Positions 17,150-25,661 of a stretch of 64,000 nt of DNA are shown in pieces. The position numbers were made by a program, and so were the translations under genes. This stretch comes from Cognatitamlana onchidii. GTDB lineage: Bacteria > Bacteroidota > Bacteroidia > Flavobacteriales > Flavobacteriaceae. The notes below the pieces were generated by a model that was not told the DNA's origin, ran no database searches, and was given only the letters and a program-made list of their open reading frames with translations. Location: contig NZ_SRWZ01000003.1 in the NCBI RefSeq assembly GCF_004804355.1, forward strand, positions 1 to 64,000. The letters run 5' to 3'. The number at the start of each line of letters is the position of its first letter. Within the stretch, counting starts at the first letter, position 1.

Positions 17150-18583
17150 ATGAACTCCCCCGAATTTTATTCACTTATAAAACAGCAGTTTCCGTTTCAA
17201 CCTACCATAAAACAAAATATTGTTCTTCAGCAACTCTCAGATTTTATATTTAGTAAAGATAAACGACTGCTTTATGTTTTAAAGGGGTACGCAGGAACAG
17301 GTAAAACTACGATAGTTGGATCCATTGTAAGTAATTTATGGAAGGCTAAAAAAAGTGCCGTTTTAATGGCTCCAACTGGCAGGGCTGCCAAGGTTATTTC
17401 AAACTACTCAAAAAAAGAGGCTTTTACCATTCATAAAAAAATATATTTTCCGAAGAAAGAAAAGGGAGGTGGGGTTAAGTTTGTTTTACAGCCTAACAAA
17501 CATAAAAACACCATTTTTATAGTGGATGAGGCTTCTATGATTCCTGACACACCAGGAGATTCTAAACTTTTTGAGAACGGTTCATTGCTTGATGATTTAA
17601 TTCAATATGTATATTCTGGACACCACTGCAAACTCTTACTTATTGGCGATACCGCCCAGTTACCTCCAGTGAAACTAGATTTAAGTCCAGCATTAGATGA
17701 AAACATACTAAGTTTAAATTACAACAAAGAAGTCTTGAAAATGGAGTTAGATGAAGTGGTGAGGCAAGAAGCCGATTCAGGAATATTATCGAACGCTACC
17801 TTTATTAGGCACGCTATTTCTAGTGAAACTTTTGAGAGCTTTAAATTTGATCTAGCCAATTTTAAAGATATTGTTCGCCTAGTTGATGGCTACGAAATTA
17901 TGGATGCTATTAATGAGGCCTATAGCGAATTAGGAAATGAAGAAACCGCCATTGTAGTTAGGAGTAATAAACGTGCTAATTTATACAACCAGCAGATACG
18001 AAGCCGAATTCTTTTCAATGAAAATGAACTCACTTCTGGAGATTACCTTATGGTTGTTAAGAATAATTATTTTTGGATAAAGCCAACTACCGAAGCCGGG
18101 TTTATTGCTAATGGTGATATTATTGAAGTCTTAGAAATTTTTAGCATAAAGGAATTATACGGGTTTAGATTTGCTGAAGTTAAAATTAGAATGGTAGATT
18201 ACCCAAAAATGAAGCCCTTTGAAACGGTTTTACTTTTGGATACAATAGCGGCTGAAACACCATCACTGTCGTATGATGATTCCAATAGATTATATCAAGA
18301 AGTGATGAAAGATTATGAACATGAAACGGCCAATTACAAGAAGTTTTTAAAGGTAAAGAGTAATAAGTTCTTCAATGCCTTGCAAGTTAAGTTTTCTTAT
18401 GCCATAACCTGCCACAAATCGCAGGGGGGGCAATGGCATACTGTATTTGTCGAGCAACCCTATCTGCCAAACGGTATAGATAAGGATTATTTACGTTGGC
18501 TATATACTGCGGTTACCAGAGCCAAAGAAAAATTGTACCTTATTGGCTTTAAAGACGATTATTTTGAAGAACATTTTCGGTAA
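17150..18583 (+). CDS. RecD/UvrD-type ATP-dependent DNA helicase (SF1B)
   Basis: The 477-residue AAA/SF1 helicase has Walker A YAGTGKTT at about residues 46-53, MAPTGRAAKVI (motif Ia), IVDEASMIPD (Walker B/motif II), LIGDTAQLPPV (motif III), and a C-terminal UvrD-like segment AITCHKSQGGQW followed by TAVTRAKEKLYL (motif VI). These are the hallmarks of RecD-like 5'-3' helicases; it lacks the N-terminal domain of full RecD2, so it is a short stand-alone form common in Bacteroidota. It probably acts in DNA repair or replication. DUF4126 follows 10 bp downstream. Confidence 0.92.
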   Translation: MNSPEFYSLIKQQFPFQPTIKQNIVLQQLSDFIFSKDKRLLYVLKGYAGTGKTTIVGSIVSNLWKAKKSAVLMAPTGRAAKVISNYSKKEAFTIHKKIYFPKKEKGGGVKFVLQPNKHKNTIFIVDEASMIPDTPGDSKLFENGSLLDDLIQYVYSGHHCKLLLIGDTAQLPPVKLDLSPALDENILSLNYNKEVLKMELDEVVRQEADSGILSNATFIRHAISSETFESFKFDLANFKDIVRLVDGYEIMDAINEAYSELGNEETAIVVRSNKRANLYNQQIRSRILFNENELTSGDYLMVVKNNYFWIKPTTEAGFIANGDIIEVLEIFSIKELYGFRFAEVKIRMVDYPKMKPFETVLLLDTIAAETPSLSYDDSNRLYQEVMKDYEHETANYKKFLKVKSNKFFNALQVKFSYAITCHKSQGGQWHTVFVEQPYLPNGIDKDYLRWLYTAVTRAKEKLYLIGFKDDYFEEHFR

Positions 18584-18593
18584 AATATGAAGT

Positions 18594-19163
18594 ATGAATG
18601 GAGAAACCATCATTAGTATTTGCTTGGGCATAGGGCTATCAGCATCTGTAGGCTTTAGAGTGTTTTTACCATTGTTTGCTTTAAGTTTAGCCTCGTATTT
18701 TAATGTTTGGCAGCTTAATGAGTCTTGGCAATGGCTGGGTAGTACCGCCGCCTTGGTTACACTTGGTGTTGCTACCTTAGTAGAAATTTTTGCCTATTTT
18801 ATTCCCTATATTGATAACTTTTTAGATGGTCTGGCTGTACCATTGGCTGCCGTAGCAGGAACAGCCATTATGCTGTCTACCGTGGCCGATTTAAGCCCAG
18901 TCATCACATGGTCGTTAGCAATCATTGCTGGAGGGGGGACAGCTGCCGCAGTAGCAGGAACTTCAAGCACCACACGTTTAGCGTCAACGGTTACAACAGG
19001 AGGTGTGGCTAATCCTTTAGTATCTGTTCTAGAAACAGGCACTTCAATACTTTTGTCTGTTCTTTCTGTTTTTTTACCAATTATTGCGGCTATTCTGGTT
19101 GTAGTAATTGTTTTTATAGTGTATAAACTTTATAAAAAGTTTAATTCACCTGTGGTAAAATAG
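18594..19163 (+). CDS. DUF4126 family membrane protein
   Basis: The 189-residue protein is very hydrophobic with about five membrane segments (SICLGIGLSASVGFRVFLP; LGVATLVEIFAYFIPYI; AIIAGGGTAAAVAGTSS; SILLSVLSVFLPIIAAILVV). It carries the Gly/Ala-rich and YFIPYIDNFLD segments characteristic of DUF4126. Function is unknown. The gene starts 10 bp after the helicase stop and is likely co-transcribed. Its GC content is a little higher in the Ala/Gly-rich stretch, as expected from the residue composition. Confidence 0.87.
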   Translation: MNGETIISICLGIGLSASVGFRVFLPLFALSLASYFNVWQLNESWQWLGSTAALVTLGVATLVEIFAYFIPYIDNFLDGLAVPLAAVAGTAIMLSTVADLSPVITWSLAIIAGGGTAAAVAGTSSTTRLASTVTTGGVANPLVSVLETGTSILLSVLSVFLPIIAAILVVVIVFIVYKLYKKFNSPVVK

Positions 19164-19176
19164 CCTAATAATATTA

Positions 19177-19184
19177 TATTTTTG
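19177..19184 (+). promoter_or_regulatory. -7 promoter box of the kdsB gene cluster
   Basis: TATTTTTG, a perfect -7 box, is 33 bp before the GTG start of kdsB, suggesting that the lipopolysaccharide cluster has its own promoter. Confidence 0.5.
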
Positions 19185-19216
19185 AACCATAATTTTAACA
19201 TATAAACCTTTAAACC

Positions 19217-19945
19217 GTGAAAATAATTTCAATGATCCCGGCTCGATATGCCGCTTCACGCTTCCCAGGAAAGCTTATGCAAGAACTTGGGGGTAAAACT
19301 GTTATTCTAAACACCTATGAAGTTGCCGTAGCGACTAATTTATTTGATGATGTGTTTGTTGTAACCGATAGCGATATTATTTATAAGGAAATAGTAAATA
19401 ATGGCGGTAAAGCTATTATGAGTAAAAAAGAGCATGAATGCGGTAGTGATAGAATTGCGGAAGCTGTCGAGTTTATGGATGTGGATATTGTAATTAATAT
19501 TCAAGGAGATGAACCTTTTACAGATAAGCAATCCTTAATGGATCTTATTGAAGTTTTTAAAGATGATCATGATAAAAAAACAGATTTAGCTTCCTTAATG
19601 GTTGAAATTACTGAAGCGGAGGAAATAAACAACCCAAATGTGTGCAAGGTTATTGTTGATAAAGACAACTATGCGCTCTATTTTTCGCGCAGCCCCATTC
19701 CATATCCAAGAGAAACTAATGTTGGGGCTAAGTATTACAAGCATCAAGGGGTGTACGCCTTTAGAAAAGAAGCGCTACTCGATTTTTATAGGTTACCTAT
19801 GTTACCGTTAGAGGCTTCAGAAAAGATTGAATGTATACGATACTTGGAGTATGGAAAAAGCATAAAAATGGTTGTTACAGATATACAAAATGTTGAGATC
19901 GACACTCCAGAAGATCTAGAGCTTGCCAAAAAACTATGGAAGTAA
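19217..19945 (+). CDS. kdsB: 3-deoxy-manno-octulosonate cytidylyltransferase
   Basis: KdsB activates Kdo, or its 8-amino form, as the CMP-sugar for lipid A core assembly. The 242-residue protein begins with a GTG. That start is preferred because the family's first strand ([19 protein letters not shown]) is then complete. Further motifs are [36 protein letters not shown], and the C-terminal [13 protein letters not shown]. It overlaps the HAD gene by 10 bp. A kdnB-type oxidase lies 1.4 kb downstream. In Shewanella, KdnB and KdnA make Kdo8N, which a KdsB paralogue activates, so Kdo8N is a possible substrate here (inference). Confidence 0.95.
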   Translation: MKIISMIPARYAASRFPGKLMQELGGKTVILNTYEVAVATNLFDDVFVVTDSDIIYKEIVNNGGKAIMSKKEHECGSDRIAEAVEFMDVDIVINIQGDEPFTDKQSLMDLIEVFKDDHDKKTDLASLMVEITEAEEINNPNVCKVIVDKDNYALYFSRSPIPYPRETNVGAKYYKHQGVYAFRKEALLDFYRLPMLPLEASEKIECIRYLEYGKSIKMVVTDIQNVEIDTPEDLELAKKLWK

Positions 19946-20640
19946 ATTATAAAGACATTAGAGTTATTGGTTTTGATGCCGATGACACCTTATGGGTTAA
20001 CGAAACCTATTTTAGAGATGCAGAGCAGGAATATGCAAAACTCCTCTCTCAATATGAAACGCCTAACAAGATTGATCAGGAGTTATTTAAAAAGGAAATA
20101 GGTAATTTAGGTCTTTACGGATATGGGGTAAAAGCCTTTATGCTTTCAATGGTAGAGTCTGCTTTAGAAATATCTAATTATAATGTTACTTCAAAAACCA
20201 TTGATGCCATCTTAAATATTGGAAAAGACATGCTTAATAAGCCTGTTGAATTGTTGGAAGGTGTCGAGGAGGTGCTGCAAGGTTTGTCAAATAATTATAG
20301 GCTCATTCTAGCAACTAAAGGCGATTTGTTAGATCAAGAACGAAAGTTAGAAAAGTCTGGATTAACCAAATATTTTCATCATATTGAAGTTTTAAGTGAT
20401 AAGAAAGAAGCCAATTATTCTAAACTATTGAAGCATCTTGATATTAAACCATCGGAGTTTTTAATGATTGGAAACTCTTTAAAATCGGATGTCTTACCAT
20501 TAGTAAATATAGGAGCACATGCTATTCATGTACCGTTTCACACCACTTGGGCGCATGAGCAGGTTTCAGAAAGTGATACAAAAGGTGTATCTTATAAAAC
20601 ACTAACGTCTTTAAAGGAGGTTTTACAATTATTAAAATAA
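19936..20640 (+). CDS. HAD-superfamily hydrolase
   Basis: The 234-residue protein has the HAD motif [12 protein letters not shown], with nucleophile and acid Asp. A helical C1-type cap spans about residues 25-90, motif II is ILATKGD, motif III lysine is in KKEANYSKL, and motif IV is [12 protein letters not shown]. The helical cap distinguishes it from KdsC (capless Kdo8P phosphatase), so despite its position after kdsB it is more like a YjjG-type nucleotidase or general phosphatase. It overlaps kdsB by 10 bp and ends 1 bp before the next start, so it is in the same transcript. Confidence 0.88.
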   Translation: MEVNYKDIRVIGFDADDTLWVNETYFRDAEQEYAKLLSQYETPNKIDQELFKKEIGNLGLYGYGVKAFMLSMVESALEISNYNVTSKTIDAILNIGKDMLNKPVELLEGVEEVLQGLSNNYRLILATKGDLLDQERKLEKSGLTKYFHHIEVLSDKKEANYSKLLKHLDIKPSEFLMIGNSLKSDVLPLVNIGAHAIHVPFHTTWAHEQVSESDTKGVSYKTLTSLKEVLQLLK

Positions 20641-20641
20641 G

Positions 20642-21259
20642 TTGAAAGTTATTAATATAAATACCTGGAATAGAAAGGAACTCTATGAACACTTTCTAAG
20701 GCTTCATGATCCTTATTTTGGTTTAACCCTTCCTTTTGATGTTACCAATGCTTATAGACTGTCCAAGCTAAATGGTATCAGTTTTTTTGGGAGGTATCTT
20801 CATGATTGCTTGAAGGCTTTGAATAGTATTGATAACTTTAAGTATAGGATTGAAAAGGATGAAGTTGTACAATATGATGTAATTCATGCTTCAGCAACGA
20901 TTATGAGAGAAGATAAAACTTTCGGATTTTCTTTTATAGACTTCAACGATGATTTAAATGTATTTCTTAAAAATCTGGAATTAGAAAAAGTCAGAATTCA
21001 AAGTACCAATAATTTATATCCGCCCAAAAATAGTCAGGACTGTATACATTGTTCTGCACTGCCATGGGTTAATTTTTCTGGACATAAAGAACCTGCATCC
21101 AACACTATAGAATCGGTTCCTAGATTGGCCTTTGGAAAAGCTTTATACGTTGATGATAAACTGATGATGAATGTTGCTATAAGTGCAAATCATGCGCTGG
21201 TGGATGGGTACCATGTTGGATTGTTTTCTGAAAAATTTCAAATGTATTTAAACCAGTAG
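20642..21259 (+). CDS. Chloramphenicol acetyltransferase-like acyltransferase
   Basis: The 205-residue protein belongs to the CAT (type A) fold. It starts with INTWNRKELYEHF, has FSFIDFNDDLNVF and the LPWVNFSGH region, and ends with the catalytic HxxxDG in SANHALVDGYHVG. The start is a TTG 1 bp after the HAD stop; no ATG is available before the conserved N-terminal strand. CAT-like proteins in chromosomal clusters acetylate various acceptors, and resistance is not implied. The position inside a kdsB/kdnB cluster suggests that a lipopolysaccharide sugar could be the acceptor, which is inference. Confidence 0.85.
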   Translation: MKVININTWNRKELYEHFLRLHDPYFGLTLPFDVTNAYRLSKLNGISFFGRYLHDCLKALNSIDNFKYRIEKDEVVQYDVIHASATIMREDKTFGFSFIDFNDDLNVFLKNLELEKVRIQSTNNLYPPKNSQDCIHCSALPWVNFSGHKEPASNTIESVPRLAFGKALYVDDKLMMNVAISANHALVDGYHVGLFSEKFQMYLNQ

Positions 21260-21274
21260 TAAGTAAATTAATAG

Positions 21275-21282
21275 TATTTTTG
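21275..21282 (+). promoter_or_regulatory. -7 promoter box of kdnB
   Basis: TATTTTTG, a perfect -7 box, lies 26 bp upstream of the ATG at 21309, so the oxidase and the acyltransferase after it can be expressed separately from kdsB. Confidence 0.5.
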
Positions 21283-21308
21283 AATACTCTAAACATAAAT
21301 CCATACAA

Positions 21309-22391
21309 ATGAATTATAAAAATTTTCCTATGGTGTCGAATGTTATTTTCGGCAGAGGTAGTTTCGGTCAAATTAATGATGTGTTGGCTCCAAAAAGATT
21401 AAGTTCTAAGGCGCCTTTTATTTTTTTGATAGATGATGTTTTTAAAAACAATACTTCAATAGCCTCAAGAATTTCTTTGTCATATGACGATCAAATTATT
21501 TATGTGTCTGCTGCCGAGGAACCCAAAACATCTCAAGTTGATAAATTGGTCGAAGATATTATTTTAAACACCAAAGAAAAGCCGTCTGGAATTATCGGCA
21601 TAGGTGGTGGTACTTTGCTTGATCTGGCAAAAGCGGTGGCCATAATGCTAACAAACGAAGGGCCTGCTAAAGATTATCAGGGCTGGGATTTAGTTAAAAA
21701 CCCTGCTATATATCATGTTGGTATCCCTACTATTTCTGGAACAGGGGCCGAAGTTTCGCGTACAACGGTACTAACAGGGCCAGAGCGTAAACTCGGTATA
21801 AATTCTGATTACACACCCTTTGATCAGGTTATACTGGATTCTGAGTTAACGCAAGGCGTTCCTACAGACCAATGGTTTTATACTGGTATGGATTGTTATA
21901 TTCACTGTGTAGAATCCTTAACAGGAACTTACCTAAATAAATTTAGCCAAACCTTTGGGGATATGGCTATAGAATTATGTAGAGATATTTATTTATCTGA
22001 TAAGTTATCTGAAGAAGAAGCTCAAGAAAGTTTAATGATGGCTTCATGGCATGGCGGTATGAGTATTGTATATTCTCAAGTTGGCGTGGCTCACGCATTA
22101 AGTTACGGGTTGTCTTATTTACTTGGTACTAAACATGGTATAGGTAATTGTATTGTTTTTGATCATTTGGAAGAATTTTATCCAGAAGGGGTAAAAGAGT
22201 TTAAGGCCATGAAAGCTAAGCATGGTATTGACTTACCACAAGGTATTTGTGCTAGTTTATCTGATAAAGAATTTGATATTATGATTGATGTAGCTTTAAG
22301 TTTAGAACCTCTTTGGGAAAATGCGTTAGGCAAGGATTGGAAAAAAGTAATGACGAGAGACAGAGTTAAAAGTTTATACCAAAAAATGTAA
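21309..22391 (+). CDS. kdnB: Iron-containing alcohol dehydrogenase, KdnB-like Kdo 8-oxidase
   Basis: The 360-residue protein is a type III (iron-dependent) alcohol dehydrogenase: NAD site GIIGIGGGTLLDLAKAVA, TISGTGAEVSRTTVLT, and metal ligands Asp in MDCYIHCVES and His in HALSYGL and TKHGIGNC. I recognise the pattern of KdnB, which oxidises C8 of Kdo before transamination by KdnA to give Kdo8N in Shewanella. Neighbouring kdsB supports this. No KdnA aminotransferase is in the window. It ends 1 bp before the PlsC-like gene. Another alcohol dehydrogenase specificity cannot be excluded. Confidence 0.8.
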   Translation: MNYKNFPMVSNVIFGRGSFGQINDVLAPKRLSSKAPFIFLIDDVFKNNTSIASRISLSYDDQIIYVSAAEEPKTSQVDKLVEDIILNTKEKPSGIIGIGGGTLLDLAKAVAIMLTNEGPAKDYQGWDLVKNPAIYHVGIPTISGTGAEVSRTTVLTGPERKLGINSDYTPFDQVILDSELTQGVPTDQWFYTGMDCYIHCVESLTGTYLNKFSQTFGDMAIELCRDIYLSDKLSEEEAQESLMMASWHGGMSIVYSQVGVAHALSYGLSYLLGTKHGIGNCIVFDHLEEFYPEGVKEFKAMKAKHGIDLPQGICASLSDKEFDIMIDVALSLEPLWENALGKDWKKVMTRDRVKSLYQKM

Positions 22392-22392
22392 T

Positions 22393-22941
22393 ATGCAATG
22401 GCTGGCTAAATTTTTATATTATCAAGTTTTAGGCTGGCGCATTGTAGGTAATACTAGTTTTTCAAAAGATACTGTTAAAAAAGCTGTAATAATTGCTGTA
22501 CCACATACAAGCTGGCATGACTTTTATATCGGGGTGTTGTTAAGGGCAGTGGTGGGGGTAAAAACTAATTTTATTGGAAAGAAAGGTTTGTTTGTTTTTC
22601 CCTTTGGTTATTTTTTTAGAGCTTTAGGAGGCGCACCCATTAATAGAAAAGTTAATGAAAATAAAGTAGATGCCATTGCTAAGTTATTTTCTGAAAAGGA
22701 TGAGTTTAGAATGACTTTGGCACCTGAAGGGACCCGAAAAAAAGTGGAAAAATGGAAAACAGGGTTCTATTACATTGCAAAAAAGGCTCAGGTTCCTATT
22801 ATATTATTTACGCTAGATTTTAAAAACAAGGAAAACAAAGTGTCTGAACCATTTTACCCAACAGACAACATTGAAGCAGATTTCAATTATATGCATGCCT
22901 TCTTTAAAGGCATACAAGGTAAGATTTCGAAATATTCTTGA
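22393..22941 (+). CDS. PlsC-like 1-acylglycerol-3-phosphate acyltransferase
   Basis: The 182-residue protein contains the acyltransferase HX4D motif (VPHTSWHDF), the block FIGKKGLFVFPFGYFFRALGGAPINR, and the substrate motif APEGTRKK. It is shorter than PlsC (about 240) but typical for the small GPAT-like acyltransferases of Bacteroidota. It starts 1 bp after kdnB. It may acylate lysophosphatidate or a lipid A precursor; the lipopolysaccharide neighbourhood does not settle which. Confidence 0.88.
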   Translation: MQWLAKFLYYQVLGWRIVGNTSFSKDTVKKAVIIAVPHTSWHDFYIGVLLRAVVGVKTNFIGKKGLFVFPFGYFFRALGGAPINRKVNENKVDAIAKLFSEKDEFRMTLAPEGTRKKVEKWKTGFYYIAKKAQVPIILFTLDFKNKENKVSEPFYPTDNIEADFNYMHAFFKGIQGKISKYS

Positions 22942-22980
22942 TGTTATGGCATAATAATTGTTTACTTACTATTGTAGCAC

Positions 22981-23074
22981 ATGAAACATAAAGTAAACAA
23001 TTCATTGTCCCTAAAAAGAAACATGAGCCAGAAATATTAAAAAGCTGTTTCTCAAGTAAGGTGAAGCAGCTTTT
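22981..23074 (+). ncRNA. Candidate small RNA, copy A of a two-copy element
   Basis: A block ATGAAACATAAAGTAA (22981-22996) and a block TAAAAAGAAACAT (23012-23024) both recur in the same order near 57976. Each copy ends in its own intrinsic terminator and stands alone between genes. A TACTATTG (22967-22974), one mismatch from TAnnTTTG, precedes this copy. It can be read as a 19-codon ORF starting MKHKV, but the second block is in a different frame in the other copy, which favours an RNA. No Rfam-type family was recognised. Confidence 0.5.
23040..23074 (+). terminator. Intrinsic terminator of copy A
   Basis: AAAAGCTGTTTC (23040-23051) pairs with GAAGCAGCTTTT (23063-23074), 12 bp with one G-T, followed by more T residues. 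Confidence 0.8.
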
Positions 23075-23175
23075 TTATTAAAGCAGTTCCTATTGGAAAA
23101 AGGTCTGTTAATTTTTGAAACTTAAATTTTAGAATACCCGCCGGCTCCACGTTATTATCACTATATTTAACTATT

Positions 23176-23907
23176 ATGATAAAAGACACAAAAATTGCTG
23201 TTTTAATAGATGGCGACAATATACCGTCAAAGTACATTAGTGAAATGATGGAAGAAATTACAAAATATGGTACACCCACTATAAAACGTATTTATGGCGA
23301 TTGGACCAAACCCCATCTTGCCAAATGGAAAAAAGTCTTACTTGAAAATGCTATAACACCAGTTCAACAATATAGCTATACACAAGGAAAAAATGCTACA
23401 GATTCTGCTATGATTATTGACGCTATGGATGTGTTGTATTCTGAAAAGGTTAATGGCTTTTGTCTAGTATCTTCCGATAGTGACTTTACAAAATTGGCAA
23501 CCAGATTACGTGAAGCTGGAATGGTTGTATATGGTATGGGGGAGAAGAAAACACCTGATCCCTTTATTGTTGCTTGTGATAAGTTTATTTATTTAGAAAT
23601 TTTAAAGAAAGACACTGAAAAAATTGAAGGTTCAAAATCTCTCCAAAAGAAAAACCTATACAATATTACTCCAAAAATTATTCGGTTGTTAAAAAACTCG
23701 GTTGAGGACGCAGCAGATGATGATGGATGGGCATTTCTAGGAGATGTTGGGTCCCTAATATTAAAGAAACAACCTAATTTTGATTCAAGAAACTTTGGAT
23801 TTGAAAAATTAACGCCACTTTTTAAATCGTTGGATCAATTTGAACTCGAGCAGCGCGATCAGAATAACACACGTTTTAAACTAATTTATGTGAAGAACAA
23901 GAATTAA
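23176..23907 (+). CDS. NYN-domain ribonuclease-like protein with OST-HTH domain
   Basis: The 243-residue protein has an N-terminal NYN (PIN-like) domain, residues about 1-145: VLIDGDNIPSKY, KNATDSAMIIDAMD and LVSSDSDFTKLATRLRE supply the four acidic metal-binding residues. A C-terminal OST-HTH/LOTUS winged helix covers about 160-240 (LYNITPKIIRLLKNSVEDAA, DDDGWAFLGDVGSLILKK). Such LabA/DUF88 proteins are thought to bind or cleave RNA. It is a single-gene unit just after the copy A element. The ATG at 23176 begins right before the first strand. Confidence 0.9.
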   Translation: MIKDTKIAVLIDGDNIPSKYISEMMEEITKYGTPTIKRIYGDWTKPHLAKWKKVLLENAITPVQQYSYTQGKNATDSAMIIDAMDVLYSEKVNGFCLVSSDSDFTKLATRLREAGMVVYGMGEKKTPDPFIVACDKFIYLEILKKDTEKIEGSKSLQKKNLYNITPKIIRLLKNSVEDAADDDGWAFLGDVGSLILKKQPNFDSRNFGFEKLTPLFKSLDQFELEQRDQNNTRFKLIYVKNKN

Positions 23908-23996
23908 GTTTTTCTTGAAAGCTTAGATAGTAGGCAACCAAGAAATTACCACACACAAAATTCCAAGTCCCGGTGCCTGTTGCGATTTTTTTACAT

Positions 23997-24772
23997 TTAT
24001 GATGTCTTGGGTGTGCCGACTAAATAAAGTATAACTCCTGGTTTAGTATTTATTTTATCGATTTTCCAATTAAAAGTATCCTTATTGTCTAATCCATCAA
24101 CCAAAGATTTCATTTCTTTAACGGAATAAGTTCTTAAGGATGAAACTACGCCATCCCAAAACACGAAAAGGGGAACAATTGGAATTAGGTAGGTGAACAA
24201 AACCCTGCCAAGTTTAAAAGGTTTAATAAAAGGTGTTGTAAAAAGAACACTTAAGGGCGAAAATACCATGGCAAGAATACTGGGGACACTTCGTTCTTGC
24301 GCCTCAAAAACCGCTATGCCACTTTTAGAGTTTACAGCACTTTGTAAAATTTTAATAGCATCATTAGGTTTAAAATGATGTAATGATAAAAATTGGGTAC
24401 GTAACCCTTTTAGGTCATCAGGAACGTGCATGGCATTGACAGGTTGCTCTTCATAACTTATGTTATCACAAGAGTCGCTTAAGTATGTAAAAGCAGATAT
24501 ATTGGGATAAAAATCTGTTAACCGAATCTTTAATTGCGGAACCGTTTTTTTTAGTTCAGAATTTAACCATCCAACCGCCACCACCGGCCAGATCCTAAAT
24601 CGACAATATGAGTGGTTTTTGACTGTTCTAAAGCGTCTACAATTATGGAGATAACAGGTTTATATAGCTTTGTTTTATTGGCTAAAAACTGTAAGAAATC
24701 AGAGCCGTAGTTTCTTAAAAAAGCAGGAAACCACTTCTGGTCTTCAAATTCAAAAAGATGCACTCTAGGCAT
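23997..24772 (-). pseudogene. Class I SAM-dependent methyltransferase broken by a frameshift
   Basis: The first 69 codons from ATG 24772 (MPRVHLFEFEDQKWFPAFLR ... THIVDLGSG) run into a stop at 24563. The remaining 190 or so residues (WLNSELKKTVPQLKIRLTDF ... LVGTPKTS) continue in another frame to 23997. The halves together make one complete methyltransferase of about 258 residues, of a type frequent in flavobacteria. The shift falls in the Gly-rich SAM motif I, between about 24570 and 24590, where the DNA is a GGTGGTGGCGGTTGG run; one base is missing (or two extra). Motif I is destroyed, so the gene is probably inactive unless this is a sequencing error. Downstream parts (LTDFYPN, LSLHHFKPNDA, FEAQERS) are intact. 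Confidence 0.82.
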
Positions 24773-24788
24773 AACTCAATTAAAATAA

Positions 24789-24815
24789 AAAGAGAGCCTT
24801 GTTTCCGCTCTCTTT
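24789..24815 (-). terminator. Terminator after yebC
   Basis: AAAGAGAGC (24789-24797) pairs with GCTCTCTTT (24807-24815) around a 9-nt loop; T-rich sequence follows on the minus strand. It separates yebC from the broken methyltransferase gene. Confidence 0.8.
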
Positions 24816-24823
24816 ATTGATAT

Positions 24824-25570
24824 TTATTCTGTTCCTTCTTGCATGGTATGGTATACGTTCTGCACATCGTCATCTTCCTCCAGTTTTTCTAAAAGTTTTT
24901 CAACATCGGCGATTTTTTCTGCATCTAAGGGTTTTGTTACTTGAGGAATTCGCTCAAAACCAGAAGATAATATCTCAATGTTGTTTTCTTCTAGATACGC
25001 TTGAATTTTCCCAAAGCTTTCAAAAGGTGCATAAATCATGACGCTGTTTAATTCGTTACCGTCTGCATCTTCATCTGTATCTTCAAAAATTTCTTCAACA
25101 CCAAAATCTATAAGTTCTAGTTCTAATTCTTCTAGGTCTAAACTATCACCCTTAATTTTAAAATTGCAAGTATGATCGAACATAAACACCACCGAACCTG
25201 AAGTACCCAGACTACCATCACATTTGTTGAAATAACTGCGTACATTAGCGACGGTTCTGGTATTATTGTCTGTAGCGGTTTCTACTAAAACCGCAATCCC
25301 ATGAGGTGCATAGCCTTCAAATACCACTTCTTTGTAATCCCCTTGATTTTTATCTGAAGCGCGTTTAATAGCGCGTTCAATGTTGTCTTTTGGCATGTTT
25401 ACAGCTTTGGCATTCTGTATAACAGCTCTTAAGCGGGAATTACTATCTGGGTCCGGTCCACCTTCTTTAACCGCCATAACAATGTCTTTACCAATTCTAG
25501 TAAAGGCTTTGCTCATAGCAGACCATCGTTTCATTTTTCTTGCTTTTCTAAACTCAAAAGCTCTTCCCAT
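24824..25570 (-). CDS. yebC: YebC/PmpR family protein (TACO1-like)
   Basis: The 248-residue protein matches the YebC family: MGRAFEFRKARKMKRWSAMSK at the start, FTRIGKDIVMAVKEGGPDPDSN, LRAVIQNAKAVNMPKDNIERAI and YAPHGIAVLVETATDNNTRT, with the acidic C-terminal half. YebC proteins were long called transcriptional regulators; recent work on the family links them to relief of ribosome stalling at proline-rich stretches. The N-terminal GRAFEFRKARKMKRW variant is typical of Bacteroidota. It is transcribed away from the upstream pterin dehydratase gene with 91 bp between. Confidence 0.94.
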   Translation of the reverse strand: MGRAFEFRKARKMKRWSAMSKAFTRIGKDIVMAVKEGGPDPDSNSRLRAVIQNAKAVNMPKDNIERAIKRASDKNQGDYKEVVFEGYAPHGIAVLVETATDNNTRTVANVRSYFNKCDGSLGTSGSVVFMFDHTCNFKIKGDSLDLEELELELIDFGVEEIFEDTDEDADGNELNSVMIYAPFESFGKIQAYLEENNIEILSSGFERIPQVTKPLDAEKIADVEKLLEKLEEDDDVQNVYHTMQEGTE

Positions 25571-25661
25571 AATATTCTATTTCTTTAAGCATCCGTTTGG
25601 AACGGACATTGATATTAAAAATTAATCCCACAAAGTTAAAAACCTGGTGCTATTATACAAA

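Noticed and set aside
22981-23040. 19-codon ORF in copy A (and 27-codon ORF in copy B) as a lanthipeptide-like precursor
   Set aside because: The start MKHKV is shared and the leader looks faintly like Bacteroidota precursor leaders, but the second conserved block is in another frame between copies, the copy B stop is inside the terminator, and no modification enzyme is nearby.
24563-24600. Programmed ribosomal frameshift in the methyltransferase
   Set aside because: No slippery heptamer or downstream pseudoknot is visible, and the sequence around the shift alters motif I itself; mutation or error is simpler.
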